From NCBI RefSeq assembly GCF_913776855.1, contig NZ_CAJYQD010000023.1, positions 1 through 64,000 of the forward strand: DNA of 64,000 nucleotides, given 5' to 3'. The notes beneath the pieces are model-generated. The model was not told the origin of the DNA. It did no database searches and worked only from the letters and a program-made list of their open reading frames with translations. The position numbers and the translations under genes are program-made. This DNA comes from an uncultured Sphingomonas sp. GTDB lineage: Bacteria; Pseudomonadota; Alphaproteobacteria; Sphingomonadales; Sphingomonadaceae. Of the stretch, positions 44,044 to 53,124 are shown in pieces (position 1 is the first letter of the stretch; every line of letters begins with the position of its first letter).

Positions 44044-44355
44044 TTAGGGCAGGAGTGTCCTAAGCGCCGCCTCCATCGCCACCGCATCGCCCACGATCCG
44101 CAACCGCTTCACCCGGCTGGTCTGCCCCGCCACCAGCGTTACCGATCCCCGTCCGACCCGCAACGCCTTCGCCACGAAGCGCACCACTTCGTCATTTGCC
44201 GCGCCGTCGACCGGCGGTGCGGCAACGCGCAGGCCCAGCGCGGTCGCGTCGCCCTCCAGCGCGACGACGCCGGTCACCGCCGTCTTCGACGCCTTCGGCG
44301 TGGCGCGGATCGTCAGCGTTGCGCCGGTCGCATCGAGGGTGAAGGGATCGCGCAT
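44044..44355 (-). CDS. DUF167/YggU family protein
   Basis: 103 residues with the conserved blocks LTIRATPKASKTAVTGV, LGLRVAAPPVDGAANDEVVRFVAKAL and RGSVTLVAGQTSRVKRLRI. This is a small alpha/beta fold widespread in bacteria, often near proC or yggT, here standing alone. Function not known. ATG 44355 chosen; an ATG four codons upstream (44367) is possible. Divergent from the MFS_3 exporter. Confidence 0.9.
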   Translation of the reverse strand: MRDPFTLDATGATLTIRATPKASKTAVTGVVALEGDATALGLRVAAPPVDGAANDEVVRFVAKALRVGRGSVTLVAGQTSRVKRLRIVGDAVAMEAALRTLLP

Positions 44356-44432
44356 CGTGCGTCCCATGCCGCGCGGGCGAACCGCGACGCAAGTCGCTTG
44401 GCACAAAGCGGCGCTTGCCGCATTCAGCCTGC

Positions 44433-46103
44433 ATGGCATCGACCCCTGCAACGACCGCGACGGCGACGCATAGCTCCCCGCTGTCGATCCCGATCTTTCG
44501 CGCCATCTGGATCGCGTCGATGGCATCGAACTTCGGCGGGTTGATCCAGTCGGTCGGCGCGTCGTGGATGATGACGTCGCTGGCGGCGTCGCCGCAGATG
44601 ATCGCGCTGGTGCAGGCATCGACGACGCTGCCGATCATGCTGCTGTCGCTCTGGGCCGGGGCGGTCGCCGACAATCTCGACCGGCGGCGGGTGATGCTGG
44701 CGGCGCAAAGCTTCATGCTGATCGTGTCGGTCGGTCTGGCGGTCTGCGCCTGGGCAGGGTGGCTCAGCCCGTGGCTGCTGCTCAGCTTCACCTTCCTGAT
44801 CGGATGCGGCACCGCGATCAACGGACCGGCATGGCAGGCATCGGTCGGCGACATGGTGCCCAGAAGCGTGTTGCCGAGCGCGGTCGCGCTCAATTCGATG
44901 GGGTTCAACATCGCGCGCAGCGTCGGGCCGGCGCTGGGCGGCGCGATCGTCGCGGCGGCGGGGGCGGCGGCGGCGTTCCTGACCAATGCGCTGAGCTATA
45001 TCGGGTTGATCACGGTGCTGGCGCGGTGGAAGCCAGACTATGCCCCGCGCCTGTTGCCGCGCGAGACGCTGGGATTGGCGATGGCGGCCGGCGTCCGTTA
45101 CGTCCGCATGTCGCCGTCGCTCCGCACCGTCCTGCTGCGCGCCGCGCTGTTCGGGATCGCCGCCAGTGCGGTGCCGGCGATGATGCCGCTGGTCGCGCGC
45201 GACCTGGTGACCGGCGGGCCGCTGACCTATGGCGCGCTGCTGGGTGCGTTCGGGGCGGGGGCGGTCGGCGGGGCGCTGACCAGCGTCCGGCTGCGGCGGC
45301 GCTGGGCGCCCGAGAAGCTGGTGCGCATCGCCGCCACCGCGCTGTCGGCGGGCGGGGCGATCGCGGCGCTCAGCCCGTGGTTGCCGCTGACCATGGCGGC
45401 GCTGGTGCTGGCGGGTGCCGGCTGGGTCGCGGCGCTCAGCACGTTCAACGTGTCGGTGCAGATGGCCGCGCCGCGCTGGGTCGTGGCGCGCGCGCTGGCG
45501 CTGTACCAGATGGCGGCGTTCGGCGGCATGACGATGGGCAGCTGGCTGTTCGGATCGATCGCGGAAGGGCGGGGCGTGGAGGCCGCGCTGCTGACCGCCG
45601 CCGCGGTGCAGATGCTGAGCGTCGTCGCCGGGTTCAAGCTGCCGTTGCGCGATATCGAAACCGCCAACCTCGCCCCGCGCGGCTGGGAAACCCCCGATAC
45701 CGAGGTGCCGGTGGAGGCGCGGTCGGGGCCGGTGGTCGTCACGATCGATTATCGCATCGATGCAAAGGACGTGGTGACGTTCCTGAACGTGATGAACGAG
45801 CGGCGGCGCATCCGGCGGCGTGACGGGGCGCATCACTGGGCCTTGCTGCGCGACCTGAACGATCCCGAGCTGTGGATCGAGCGCTATCACGTCTCCACCT
45901 GGCTGGACTATATCCGCCACAACCAGCGCCGGACCGAGGCGGATCGTGCGAACAGCGAGGCATTGCTCGCGCTGCACCGGGGCGAGGGAGTGCCGCGCGT
46001 CCACCGGATGATCGAACGCCAGACCGGATCGCTGCCGGTCAGCCGCCTGCCGACCCCGCGCGAAATGGCCGATCCGATGACCGATCCGACCCGTTCCAGC
46101 TGA
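44433..46103 (+). CDS. MFS_3-family exporter with C-terminal ABM-like domain
   Basis: 556 residues. The first about 410 form 12 membrane helices with the EntS-like pattern FRAIWIASMASNFGGLIQSVGA, LSLWAGAVADNLDRRRVML and FNIARSVGPALGGAIV. The last about 130 residues (VTIDYRIDAKDVVTFLNVMN, HWALLRDLNDPELWIERYHV) form a ferredoxin-like ABM domain, a common tail in this family. Substrate unknown, possibly a small toxic compound or siderophore. ATG 44433 preferred over one six codons upstream. Confidence 0.88.
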   Translation: MASTPATTATATHSSPLSIPIFRAIWIASMASNFGGLIQSVGASWMMTSLAASPQMIALVQASTTLPIMLLSLWAGAVADNLDRRRVMLAAQSFMLIVSVGLAVCAWAGWLSPWLLLSFTFLIGCGTAINGPAWQASVGDMVPRSVLPSAVALNSMGFNIARSVGPALGGAIVAAAGAAAAFLTNALSYIGLITVLARWKPDYAPRLLPRETLGLAMAAGVRYVRMSPSLRTVLLRAALFGIAASAVPAMMPLVARDLVTGGPLTYGALLGAFGAGAVGGALTSVRLRRRWAPEKLVRIAATALSAGGAIAALSPWLPLTMAALVLAGAGWVAALSTFNVSVQMAAPRWVVARALALYQMAAFGGMTMGSWLFGSIAEGRGVEAALLTAAAVQMLSVVAGFKLPLRDIETANLAPRGWETPDTEVPVEARSGPVVVTIDYRIDAKDVVTFLNVMNERRRIRRRDGAHHWALLRDLNDPELWIERYHVSTWLDYIRHNQRRTEADRANSEALLALHRGEGVPRVHRMIERQTGSLPVSRLPTPREMADPMTDPTRSS

Positions 46104-46105
46104 TA

Positions 46106-46133
46106 TTGAACAGTGTTATTTTTCTGCTAGGCT
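46106..46133 (+). promoter_or_regulatory. Possible promoter of the acyltransferase fusion gene
   Basis: TTGAAC and TAGGCT separated by 16 bases, in an AT-richer stretch unusual for this window, 75 bp before the start codon. The -10 match is weak. Confidence 0.35.
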
Positions 46134-46141
46134 GATGCGGA

Positions 46142-46181
46142 CGGTTCGAATCGCGGCTATTGCGGCCAGGCGTTCGAACCG
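46142..46181. promoter_or_regulatory. Inverted repeat in the leader of the acyltransferase fusion
   Basis: CGGTTCGAA (46142-46150) and TTCGAACCG (46173-46181) are perfect 9-bp inverted copies around a 22-base centre. It could form an mRNA hairpin or bind a dimeric regulator. The TTCGAACC core resembles the family B repeat, so it may be a degenerate copy. Confidence 0.4.
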
Positions 46182-46207
46182 GTGTCGAACCCGCCAAGGG
46201 GGAATGC

Positions 46208-49200
46208 ATGTCCGCACCTGATTTCTCGCTGCTGACCCGGCGTCGCTACGCACCGCTCTTCACCGTGCAGTTCCTGACGGCGATGAACGACAACCTGCTG
46301 AAGTTCGCGTTGCTGTTCCTCGCCAATTTCACGCTGTACCGCGCCGATCCGGCGAAGGCGGCGACGCTGGCGACGATTTCCACCGGCCTGTTCATCCTGC
46401 CCTATTTCCTGTTTTCGGGCCTTGCCGGGCAGATGGCCGATGCGTGGAACAAGGCGTGGCTGATCCGCGCGGTGAAGGGCGCGGAAATCGCGATCATGGC
46501 GCTGGCGCTTGCGGGATTCTGGTTCGAATCGGTGCCGGTGCTGCTGACCTGCCTGTTCCTGATGGGCGTGCATTCGACCGTGTTCGGGCCGGTCAAATAT
46601 TCGATCCTGCCGCAGCATCTGCGCCCCCATGAACTGATGGGCGGGACCGGTCTGGTCGAGGCGGGGACGTTCGTCGCGATCCTGACCGGGCAGCTGCTCG
46701 GCGGGATCATTCCGCCATGGGAAGCGGGCGTGGCGGCGTTCGGCTTTGCGGTGCTGGGGTTTTTGGCGGCACTGGCGGTGCCGAGCGCGCCATCGGCGGC
46801 GCCCGACATGCGGATCGACCTCAACCCGTTCCGCAGCACCGCCGCGATCCTGCGCGCGGCGCATGGCGGGCGCGGGGTGTGGCTGGCGATCCTCGGGATC
46901 AGCTGGTTCTTTTCGGTCGGCGCGGTGGTCTTGTCGGAGTTCGCGCCGCTGGTCGCGGGGACGCTGAATGCGGCGCCGGAGGTGGTGACGCTGTTCCTCG
47001 CGGTGTTCAGCCTGTCGGTCGCGGCGGGGTCGCTGCTGGTCAATCGATTGCTCAAGGGCGAGGTGTCGGCGCGCTACGTCCCGGTCGCCGCGATCGGGCT
47101 GTCGGTGTTCCTGATCGACCTGTGGCTGACGAGCGGGCGGTTCGTGGTGCAGACGCCGGGCGCGGACATCGCCGCGTTCCTGGCGACGCCGGGCAGCTGG
47201 CATATGCTGGTCGACCTGGCCGGCATCGCGCTGTCGGGCGGGGTGTTCGTCGTGCCGCTCTATGCCATTCTCCAGACGTGGAGCGCGCCCGAAAAGCGGT
47301 CGCAGATCATCGCGGCGAACAATGTCATCAACGCGATCGTCACCGTGCTGATGGTCGCGGTGGTGACGGCGATGCTGGCGGGCGGGAGCAGCGTGCCCGG
47401 TATCTTCGGCGCGCTGGGGTTCGCGACGCTGTCGATCGCGCTGATTTCGTGCTGGCTGCTGCCCGAAACGGTGTTCAAGGCGGTGGTCCGCACCGCGCTG
47501 AGCCTCGCCTACCGCGTCGAGGTCGCGGGGGCGGAGAACATGCCGGCGCCGGGCGAGCGGGCGGTGGTCGTCGTCAACCACGTCTCGTTCCTCGACGGGC
47601 TGCTGCTGGCCGCCTTCCTGCCGGGCAAGCCGACCTTTGCGATCCACAGCCGGTTCGCGCACGCGTGGTGGATGCAGCCGCTGCTGAAGCTGTTCGACGC
47701 CTTTCCGGTCGATCCGACCAATCCGATGTCGGCCAAGGCAATGGTGAAGGCGGTGCGCGAAGGGCGGACGCTGGTGATCTTCCCCGAAGGGCGGATCACC
47801 GTCACCGGCGCGCTGATGAAGATTTTCGACGGTCCCGGCATGGTCGCCGACCGCGCCGATGCGCCGATCGTGCCGGTCCGGATCGACGGCGCCCAATATA
47901 GCCGCTTTTCGCGTTTGAAGGGCAAGGCGCGGCTGCACTGGTTCCCGAAGATCGCGCTGACCGTGCTGCCGCCGCGCCGGTTCGTGCTGCCCGAAGGGAT
48001 CAGCGCGCGCGAGCGGCGGGCGATCGCCGGGCGGCGGCTGTATGATGTGATGAGCGAGATGATCTTCGCCACGTCGGATACCGACCGGACGCTGTACGAC
48101 GCGCTGATCGATGCGCGGCACCTGCACGGGCACGCGATGGGCGTGGTCGAGGATGTGCAGCGCGTACCGCTGACCTATGACCGGCTGGTGACGGGCACGC
48201 AGGCGCTGGCGCGGCCGCTGGCAGTGGGGACGACGCAGGGCGAGGCGGTCGGGGTGCTGCTGCCGAACGTCAACGGCGTGGTGGTGACGTTCTTTGCGTT
48301 GCAGGCGACCGGGCGCGTGCCGGCGATGCTGAACTATACCGCCGGCCTCGCCAATCTGCGCGCAGCCTGTACCGCTGCGCAGATCCGGACGATCGTCACC
48401 GCGCGGGCGTTCGTCGATCAGGCGAAGCTGGGCGACGTCGTCGCCGGGCTTGTCGGCGAGGGGATCAAGGTCCGCTATCTGGAGGATATTCGGGAGACGA
48501 TCGGGGCGTGGACGAAGGTCATGGCGCTGGTCCGCTCGCGCATGGCGGGACGGCTGCACCGGCGGCAGCGGGTGGCGGCGGACGCGCCGGCGGTCATCCT
48601 GTTCACCAGCGGGTCGGAGGGCGTGCCCAAGGGGGTGGTGCTGACGCATCGCAACCTGCTGGCCAACTGCCTGCAATTGTCGTCGCGGATCGATTTCAAC
48701 CGGGCCGACGTGGTGCTGAACGCGCTGCCGGTGTTCCACAGCTTCGGCCTGACCGGCGGTACGTTGCTGCCGATCCTGTCGGGGGTTAAGACGGTGCTGT
48801 ACCCCAGCCCGCTGCACTATCGGATCGTCCCGGCGCTGGCGTACGACGCCAATGCGACGATCCTGTTCGGGACCGATACGTTCCTGTCGGGCTATGCACG
48901 GATGGCGCATGGCTATGACTTCCATGCGCTGCGCTACATCTTTGCGGGTGCGGAGCGGGTGCGGCCGGAGACTCGGGCCGTCTATGCCGAGAAGTTCGGG
49001 CTGCGCATCCTGGAGGGCTATGGCGCGACCGAGGCGGCGCCAGTGATCGCGGTCAACACGCCGATGCACTTTCGCGCCGGGAGCGTCGGGCGGCTGCTGC
49101 CGGGGATCGAGGCGCGGCTGGAAGGCGTGCCGGGCATCGAGGAGGGTGCGCGGCTGGCGATCCGGGGGCCGAACATCATGGCCGGGTATCTGAAGGTCGA

Positions 49201-49603
49201 TGCACCGGGCGTGGTGCAGCCGCCCGAGGATGGCTGGCACGACACCGGCGACATCGTGACGATCGACGACAGCGGCTTCGTAACGATCCGGGGGCGGGCC
49301 AAGCGCTTTGCCAAGATCGGCGGTGAGATGGTGTCGCTACCGGCGGTCGAGGGCTATGCTGCCAAGGTCTGGCCGGGGGCGGAACATGCCGTCGTGACCC
49401 GGCCCGATGCGAGGAAGGGCGAGCAGCTGGTGCTGTTCACGACGCAGGTGGGCGCGGCGGCGGGGGCGCTGTCGGCATGGGGCCGGGCGAACGGCGTGTC
49501 CGAACTGGCGCTGCCGCGCGACGTGCGGGTGGTGGATGCGCTGCCGGTGCTGGGCACGGGGAAGCTGGATTATGTGACGATGGGCGCGATGGCGGCGGGA
49601 TAG
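46208..49603 (+). CDS. LplT-PlsC-acyl-ligase fusion (Aas-like phospholipid remodelling)
   Basis: 1131 residues uniting three activities. Residues about 1-400 are an MFS domain like the lysophospholipid flippase LplT (FTVQFLTAMNDNLLKFALLF). Residues about 430-620 are a PlsC-type acyltransferase (VVVNHVSFLDG; FPEGRITVTG). Residues about 650-1131 are an AMP-binding acyl-ACP/CoA ligase (ILFTSGSEGVPKGVVLTHRN; EGYGATEAAPVI). E. coli has LplT and Aas as two proteins that flip and reacylate lysophospholipids. Here they are one inner-membrane polypeptide. ATG 46208 follows AAGGGGGAA. Confidence 0.92.
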   Translation: MSAPDFSLLTRRRYAPLFTVQFLTAMNDNLLKFALLFLANFTLYRADPAKAATLATISTGLFILPYFLFSGLAGQMADAWNKAWLIRAVKGAEIAIMALALAGFWFESVPVLLTCLFLMGVHSTVFGPVKYSILPQHLRPHELMGGTGLVEAGTFVAILTGQLLGGIIPPWEAGVAAFGFAVLGFLAALAVPSAPSAAPDMRIDLNPFRSTAAILRAAHGGRGVWLAILGISWFFSVGAVVLSEFAPLVAGTLNAAPEVVTLFLAVFSLSVAAGSLLVNRLLKGEVSARYVPVAAIGLSVFLIDLWLTSGRFVVQTPGADIAAFLATPGSWHMLVDLAGIALSGGVFVVPLYAILQTWSAPEKRSQIIAANNVINAIVTVLMVAVVTAMLAGGSSVPGIFGALGFATLSIALISCWLLPETVFKAVVRTALSLAYRVEVAGAENMPAPGERAVVVVNHVSFLDGLLLAAFLPGKPTFAIHSRFAHAWWMQPLLKLFDAFPVDPTNPMSAKAMVKAVREGRTLVIFPEGRITVTGALMKIFDGPGMVADRADAPIVPVRIDGAQYSRFSRLKGKARLHWFPKIALTVLPPRRFVLPEGISARERRAIAGRRLYDVMSEMIFATSDTDRTLYDALIDARHLHGHAMGVVEDVQRVPLTYDRLVTGTQALARPLAVGTTQGEAVGVLLPNVNGVVVTFFALQATGRVPAMLNYTAGLANLRAACTAAQIRTIVTARAFVDQAKLGDVVAGLVGEGIKVRYLEDIRETIGAWTKVMALVRSRMAGRLHRRQRVAADAPAVILFTSGSEGVPKGVVLTHRNLLANCLQLSSRIDFNRADVVLNALPVFHSFGLTGGTLLPILSGVKTVLYPSPLHYRIVPALAYDANATILFGTDTFLSGYARMAHGYDFHALRYIFAGAERVRPETRAVYAEKFGLRILEGYGATEAAPVIAVNTPMHFRAGSVGRLLPGIEARLEGVPGIEEGARLAIRGPNIMAGYLKVDAPGVVQPPEDGWHDTGDIVTIDDSGFVTIRGRAKRFAKIGGEMVSLPAVEGYAAKVWPGAEHAVVTRPDARKGEQLVLFTTQVGAAAGALSAWGRANGVSELALPRDVRVVDALPVLGTGKLDYVTMGAMAAG

Positions 49604-49616
49604 GCTCGTGGGGGGC

Positions 49617-49732
49617 AGGGGTTCTCGACGAGGGTCGGGTCGGATTGTCCCCCGGACAATCCTGAACCATGCGGGGCATGGTTCACCCGACCCTCTTCTC
49701 GACAGGCTCGAAGCTGCTCGAACCGAACGGTT
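49617..49732. repeat. Family B repeat, shuffled copy
   Basis: Contains GGTTCTCGACGAGGGTCGGG, the paired segments GATTGTCCCCCGGACAATC and ACCATGCGGGGCATGGT (hairpins), then CTTCTCGACAGGCTCGAAGC and GCTCGAACCGAACGG. The flanks match other B copies while the centre is different. Confidence 0.75.
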
Positions 49733-49805
49733 CTATGGGTGAGGGCGCATTTCCTCAGGTCACGCCGGATCAGGCTCGGGGTGACGGTGGAGTAATGGGC
49801 GGACG

Positions 49806-51458
49806 TCAGTAGCGATAGTCGAGCGTCGCGGTGTCGCCCGGCGCGATCGTCACCCGCCAGGTCGGGATGCCGTCGATCCGCTCCAGCCCCGCCGCCTTTA
49901 CCTGCGCACCGGGAAAGCCGATCGGTATCTCGACATCGGCGGGCTCGGCGCGGGCGTTGGTGAGGGTCAGCCGGGCAGCGTTACCGTCGAGCCGCTGCTG
50001 GGTCACCAGCACCTGTGGGCTGGTGCCGGCAGCGATCAGCAGCGTTTCGCCCTCCGCGCGATCGGTCATCGTGCCGGTGCCGACCAGCAGATTCGTACCG
50101 TCGCGCGGGGCATAGAGTGCAGTCGTCCCGGCGGGCAGCGGGATGCCGAGGCCGTCGGCCTTCGTGTTCTTCACCCGCAGCACGATGCCGAGCGGGGCGG
50201 CATCGATCGGTTGGGCCAGCCCCACGCGCACGCGATAGATGCGGGTATAGGCAACCCCGTCCTGCCGCAGCAGCGCGACCTGCTTCTGCCCCTTGGCCGC
50301 GACGGTCGTGCGGCCGGGAATGCGGTAGAGCTTTACGTCGCCCAGATTTTCGGGCGGTGGCGGCGGGGCCGGGGGAGCGGGTGGGGCTGGCGGGGCTGCC
50401 ATCATGACCGCCGGAGGTGCCATCCGCTGAAGACGCGATCCGGTAACGACGATTTCTTCCGCCGCCTCGAACTGTCGCAACCGCAGATCGGAGGTCGTCG
50501 TGCCGAGCGGATAGCAGCGCAGTTGCAGGCGGCCGGCCGCCGCGTCGACCTGCTCCACCCATTCGCGGTTCAGCCGGCCGGCGACGACCTGTACCTCGGC
50601 ATCTGCGAACCCTTCCGCATTGCCGTTGGCGAGCGTGGTCCAGGCGAACAGGTCGAGCCGGTCGCCGTCCAGCGTGCCGACATAGCTGGCCGACCAGTCG
50701 AACCCGGTGGCGAGGTAGGACAAACGGACGGTGACGGTGCGGCGCGACGGGCTGTCGGTGGTGACGCTCAACACCGGTTTGGCGGCGAGGTCGGCGGGGA
50801 TGCGGGCATATTTCAGGCTGTCGGCCAGACCGGCACAGCCCAGCGCCTCCACGCCGTCCGGGGTCCGGACGACCACGCCGCCGGTCGGGCCGGACAGGAT
50901 CGTCGCTTCCTCCTCGCGTACCACGCCGCTGGTTCGGTCGGTGCGGCGCAGCGTCACGCGGTTGCCGAGCGTGCCGTCAACCAGCGCCGCCGGCGACAGG
51001 ACGCGTGCGTCGCGGTTTTTCTCGACCGTGCCGCCGGGCAGGCCTTCGACCACCGCGCTGACCGGGATGATGCCCCCGGCGACCCCTTCGAAGCGCAGCA
51101 CCGCACGACCCTTGGGTAACGTCACCCGGCGGGTTTCGGTGACCAGCGCATAGCCTTGCAGCGAGCGCAGGTTCATCGCGTCGCGGGGGGAGCGATAGGG
51201 GGCGCGGTAGAGGGTGACGGCGACGGCTTGCGGGGCGGGGGAGGTGACGGTGGGTGCCGGGTTGCGGGCGGACAGCGGCGCGTGGGTTGCCAGCAGGGCG
51301 GCAAGAGCAAGCGTAGCTGCGCCGCGACGGCCGTACCCCCGCGCAGGCGGGGGGCCAGGGTTGTTGAAGACCGACGTCGGCGCGCCTGGTCCTGGACCCC
51401 CGCCTGCGCGGGGGTGCGGCGTGGATGCGTGGGACGGCACGTCCCGGCACGCACGCAT
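49806..51458 (-). CDS. DUF4139 protein with repeat-derived N-terminal extension
   Basis: 550 residues. ATG 51458 overlaps the upstream gene's stop (TGATG). Residues about 14-42 are encoded by a family A repeat. Only then comes the signal-peptide core (RRGAATLALAALLATHAPLSA), and no ATG, GTG or TTG lies between the repeat and that core. The mature part has the DUF4139 beta-sandwich blocks (VTVRLSYLATGFDWSASYVG, TLANGNAEGFADAEVQVVAG, VALLRQDGVAYTRIYRV). A EEIVVTGSRL motif near residue 335, normally found at the start of TonB receptor plugs, precedes a Pro/Ala linker. Confidence 0.85.
   Translation of the reverse strand: MRACRDVPSHASTPHPRAGGGPGPGAPTSVFNNPGPPPARGYGRRGAATLALAALLATHAPLSARNPAPTVTSPAPQAVAVTLYRAPYRSPRDAMNLRSLQGYALVTETRRVTLPKGRAVLRFEGVAGGIIPVSAVVEGLPGGTVEKNRDARVLSPAALVDGTLGNRVTLRRTDRTSGVVREEEATILSGPTGGVVVRTPDGVEALGCAGLADSLKYARIPADLAAKPVLSVTTDSPSRRTVTVRLSYLATGFDWSASYVGTLDGDRLDLFAWTTLANGNAEGFADAEVQVVAGRLNREWVEQVDAAAGRLQLRCYPLGTTTSDLRLRQFEAAEEIVVTGSRLQRMAPPAVMMAAPPAPPAPPAPPPPPENLGDVKLYRIPGRTTVAAKGQKQVALLRQDGVAYTRIYRVRVGLAQPIDAAPLGIVLRVKNTKADGLGIPLPAGTTALYAPRDGTNLLVGTGTMTDRAEGETLLIAAGTSPQVLVTQQRLDGNAARLTLTNARAEPADVEIPIGFPGAQVKAAGLERIDGIPTWRVTIAPGDTATLDYRY
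51332..51419. repeat. Family A repeat inside the coding region of the DUF4139 gene
   Basis: Arms CGTACCCCCGCGCAGGCGGG and CCCCCGCCTGCGCGGGGGTGC, the same subtype as 31498-31584. It is 88 bp long, yet the reading frame of the minus-strand gene passes through it without a stop. Confidence 0.85.
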
Positions 51459-52873
51459 CAGTAGCGCGTGTCGAACGTCGCGGTGACGGTGGCCGATCCG
51501 TTGGCCGGGACCGGCACCTGCCACACCGCCTGTCCGGCATCGACCCGCTCGCTCGGGCGGCTCTGTTCGGGGATGCGGCTGTCGCTCCAGTCCAGCCCGC
51601 CCTGCGTCAGTTCGACCGTGACCGCGCCCGGCGTCGCGTTGGTCACCGTATAGCGCATCTTCGTCTGCCAGCGGCTGGCGTTGATGCGCGTGCGGCTTTC
51701 GACGACGGCGCGGACCTTCACGTCGAACGCGTCGCCGGTGGCGAGCGCGATCTTCGAACCCTGCGGGGTGTGGTCGATCGCCGCTTCGCCGGTGAATTGC
51801 GGCTGGCCGCGCGCATCGCGCATATAGACGCGGATCGTGCCGGCCGGCAGCGCGTCACCAAGGCCGCCCTTGGCCGCATTGCTGAAGCGGACGATGCTCT
51901 GTGCGCTGGCGGGCTGCTGCGTGGTGCCCAGCCAGCCGTTGACGAAGCGATAGCCGGTGGTCGCGGTCGCACCCTTCACGTCGAGGAAGCTGACCTGCTT
52001 GGTCTGCTTGTCGGCGATCGTTGTGCGTTCGGGCAGCGGATAGAGGTAGAAATCGCCCAGCTGTTCGCGGTTCGCGGTTTCGGTGCCGGGCTGCATCACC
52101 GGCTGACGCCGTGGGCGGTTCGGACGATAGATCTGCTGGTCGTCGTCGTTCGACCCGACGTCCCCCGCGACCAGCAGCGTGCGCGCGTTGGTGAAGGTCG
52201 TGCCGGTGGTGTTGGTCAGCGTCACCCAGCCCTGCACGTCGATCGTGCCGCTCTTGCGGTCGAGCAGTGCGACATAATCGGCTTTCCAGCCCAGTCCCCG
52301 GCTGAGATAGGAGAGGGTTGCCGGGCGGGTGCCGCTGCGGCTGCTGTCGAGCGTGACCGACAGGGTGGGGCGGGCGCGCAGCGACGGCGGCACCTTGTCA
52401 AAGATCGCGCGCACCGGCAGGCCGTCGTCGCGCAGCACCTCGATCCGGTCGCCGATCTGTAAGACGACGCCGCCGTTCACCGCCAGCACCGTTGCCCGTT
52501 CGCGCGTTTCCGCGCCGGTCGCGGGGTTGGTGCGCAGCAGGGTGATGGTTTCCCCCACCGCCTTTTCCATCAGGCTGGAGGGGGACAGCAGGTCGAAGTC
52601 GAAATTCTGTTCGACGATCCGCGCATCGGGGACCGCGAGCGAGACGGTTTCGGGGCGAATCTGCGCGCTGACGTCGGGAAAGTCCTGTCGTACGGTGCCG
52701 GAGCGAAGGTCGAGCGGGCGGATGTCCTGCACCAGCGCGACGTCGCCATTGTAGATGGTGACCGACACGTCGCCCTGTGCCGATGGCGCGATGGCGGCGG
52801 GGGTGCTGGCGTCCTGCGCCAGCGCGGGCAGGGGAGCGAGGAGGCTCGCCAGCAGCAGCCAGTTCGGTTTCAT
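51458..52873 (-). CDS. DUF4139 domain protein, secreted
   Basis: 471 residues. A clear signal peptide (MKPNWLLLASLLAPLPALAQ) then a DUF4140-like N-terminal part (VTIYNGDVALVQDIRPLDL) and the DUF4139 beta-sandwich (LSYLSRGLGWKADYVALLD, QGWVTLTNTTGTTFTNARTLLVAGD). Ends AFDTRY-like (ATFDTRY). Periplasmic or outer-surface; function unknown. It is followed at once by a second DUF4139 gene in the same operon, a diverged tandem paralogue. ATG 52873 fixed by the signal peptide. Confidence 0.92.
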   Translation of the reverse strand: MKPNWLLLASLLAPLPALAQDASTPAAIAPSAQGDVSVTIYNGDVALVQDIRPLDLRSGTVRQDFPDVSAQIRPETVSLAVPDARIVEQNFDFDLLSPSSLMEKAVGETITLLRTNPATGAETRERATVLAVNGGVVLQIGDRIEVLRDDGLPVRAIFDKVPPSLRARPTLSVTLDSSRSGTRPATLSYLSRGLGWKADYVALLDRKSGTIDVQGWVTLTNTTGTTFTNARTLLVAGDVGSNDDDQQIYRPNRPRRQPVMQPGTETANREQLGDFYLYPLPERTTIADKQTKQVSFLDVKGATATTGYRFVNGWLGTTQQPASAQSIVRFSNAAKGGLGDALPAGTIRVYMRDARGQPQFTGEAAIDHTPQGSKIALATGDAFDVKVRAVVESRTRINASRWQTKMRYTVTNATPGAVTVELTQGGLDWSDSRIPEQSRPSERVDAGQAVWQVPVPANGSATVTATFDTRY

Positions 52874-52956
52874 CGCGCATCCCCCCGTTGTTTGGCGGGA
52901 GTGTGGCGGGGGGATGTTACGTTGGCAAGGCGGGGGTGTTCTACCTTCCATCTCAC

Positions 52957-53078
52957 CCCGTTCGGTTCGAGCAGCTTCGAGCCTGTCGAGAAGCGTCCGT
53001 CGAGAACGGCCTTTTTGGGGCAACCCCTTCTCGACTTCGGTTCTCGACAAGCTCGAACCTGCGCTCGAAGCAAACGGT
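52957..53078. repeat. Family B repeat
   Basis: Left part CCGTTCGGTTCGAGCAGC and TCGAGAAGCGTCCGTCGAGA, right part GTTCTCGACAAGCTCGAACC and GCTCGAAGCAAACGG. Very like the copy at 37889-38018. It fills the gap between the two minus-strand operons. Confidence 0.85.
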
Positions 53079-53124
53079 GTGGGTAAGGGGGGAGGAGGGA
53101 GTCGCGCGCCCCCCTCCCAAACCC

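Noticed and set aside
46157..49240. A 1027-codon open frame opposite the acyltransferase fusion
   Set aside because: Its composition (His, Arg, Pro, Gln) is that of the antisense of a GC-rich gene, and the plus strand has continuous family motifs.
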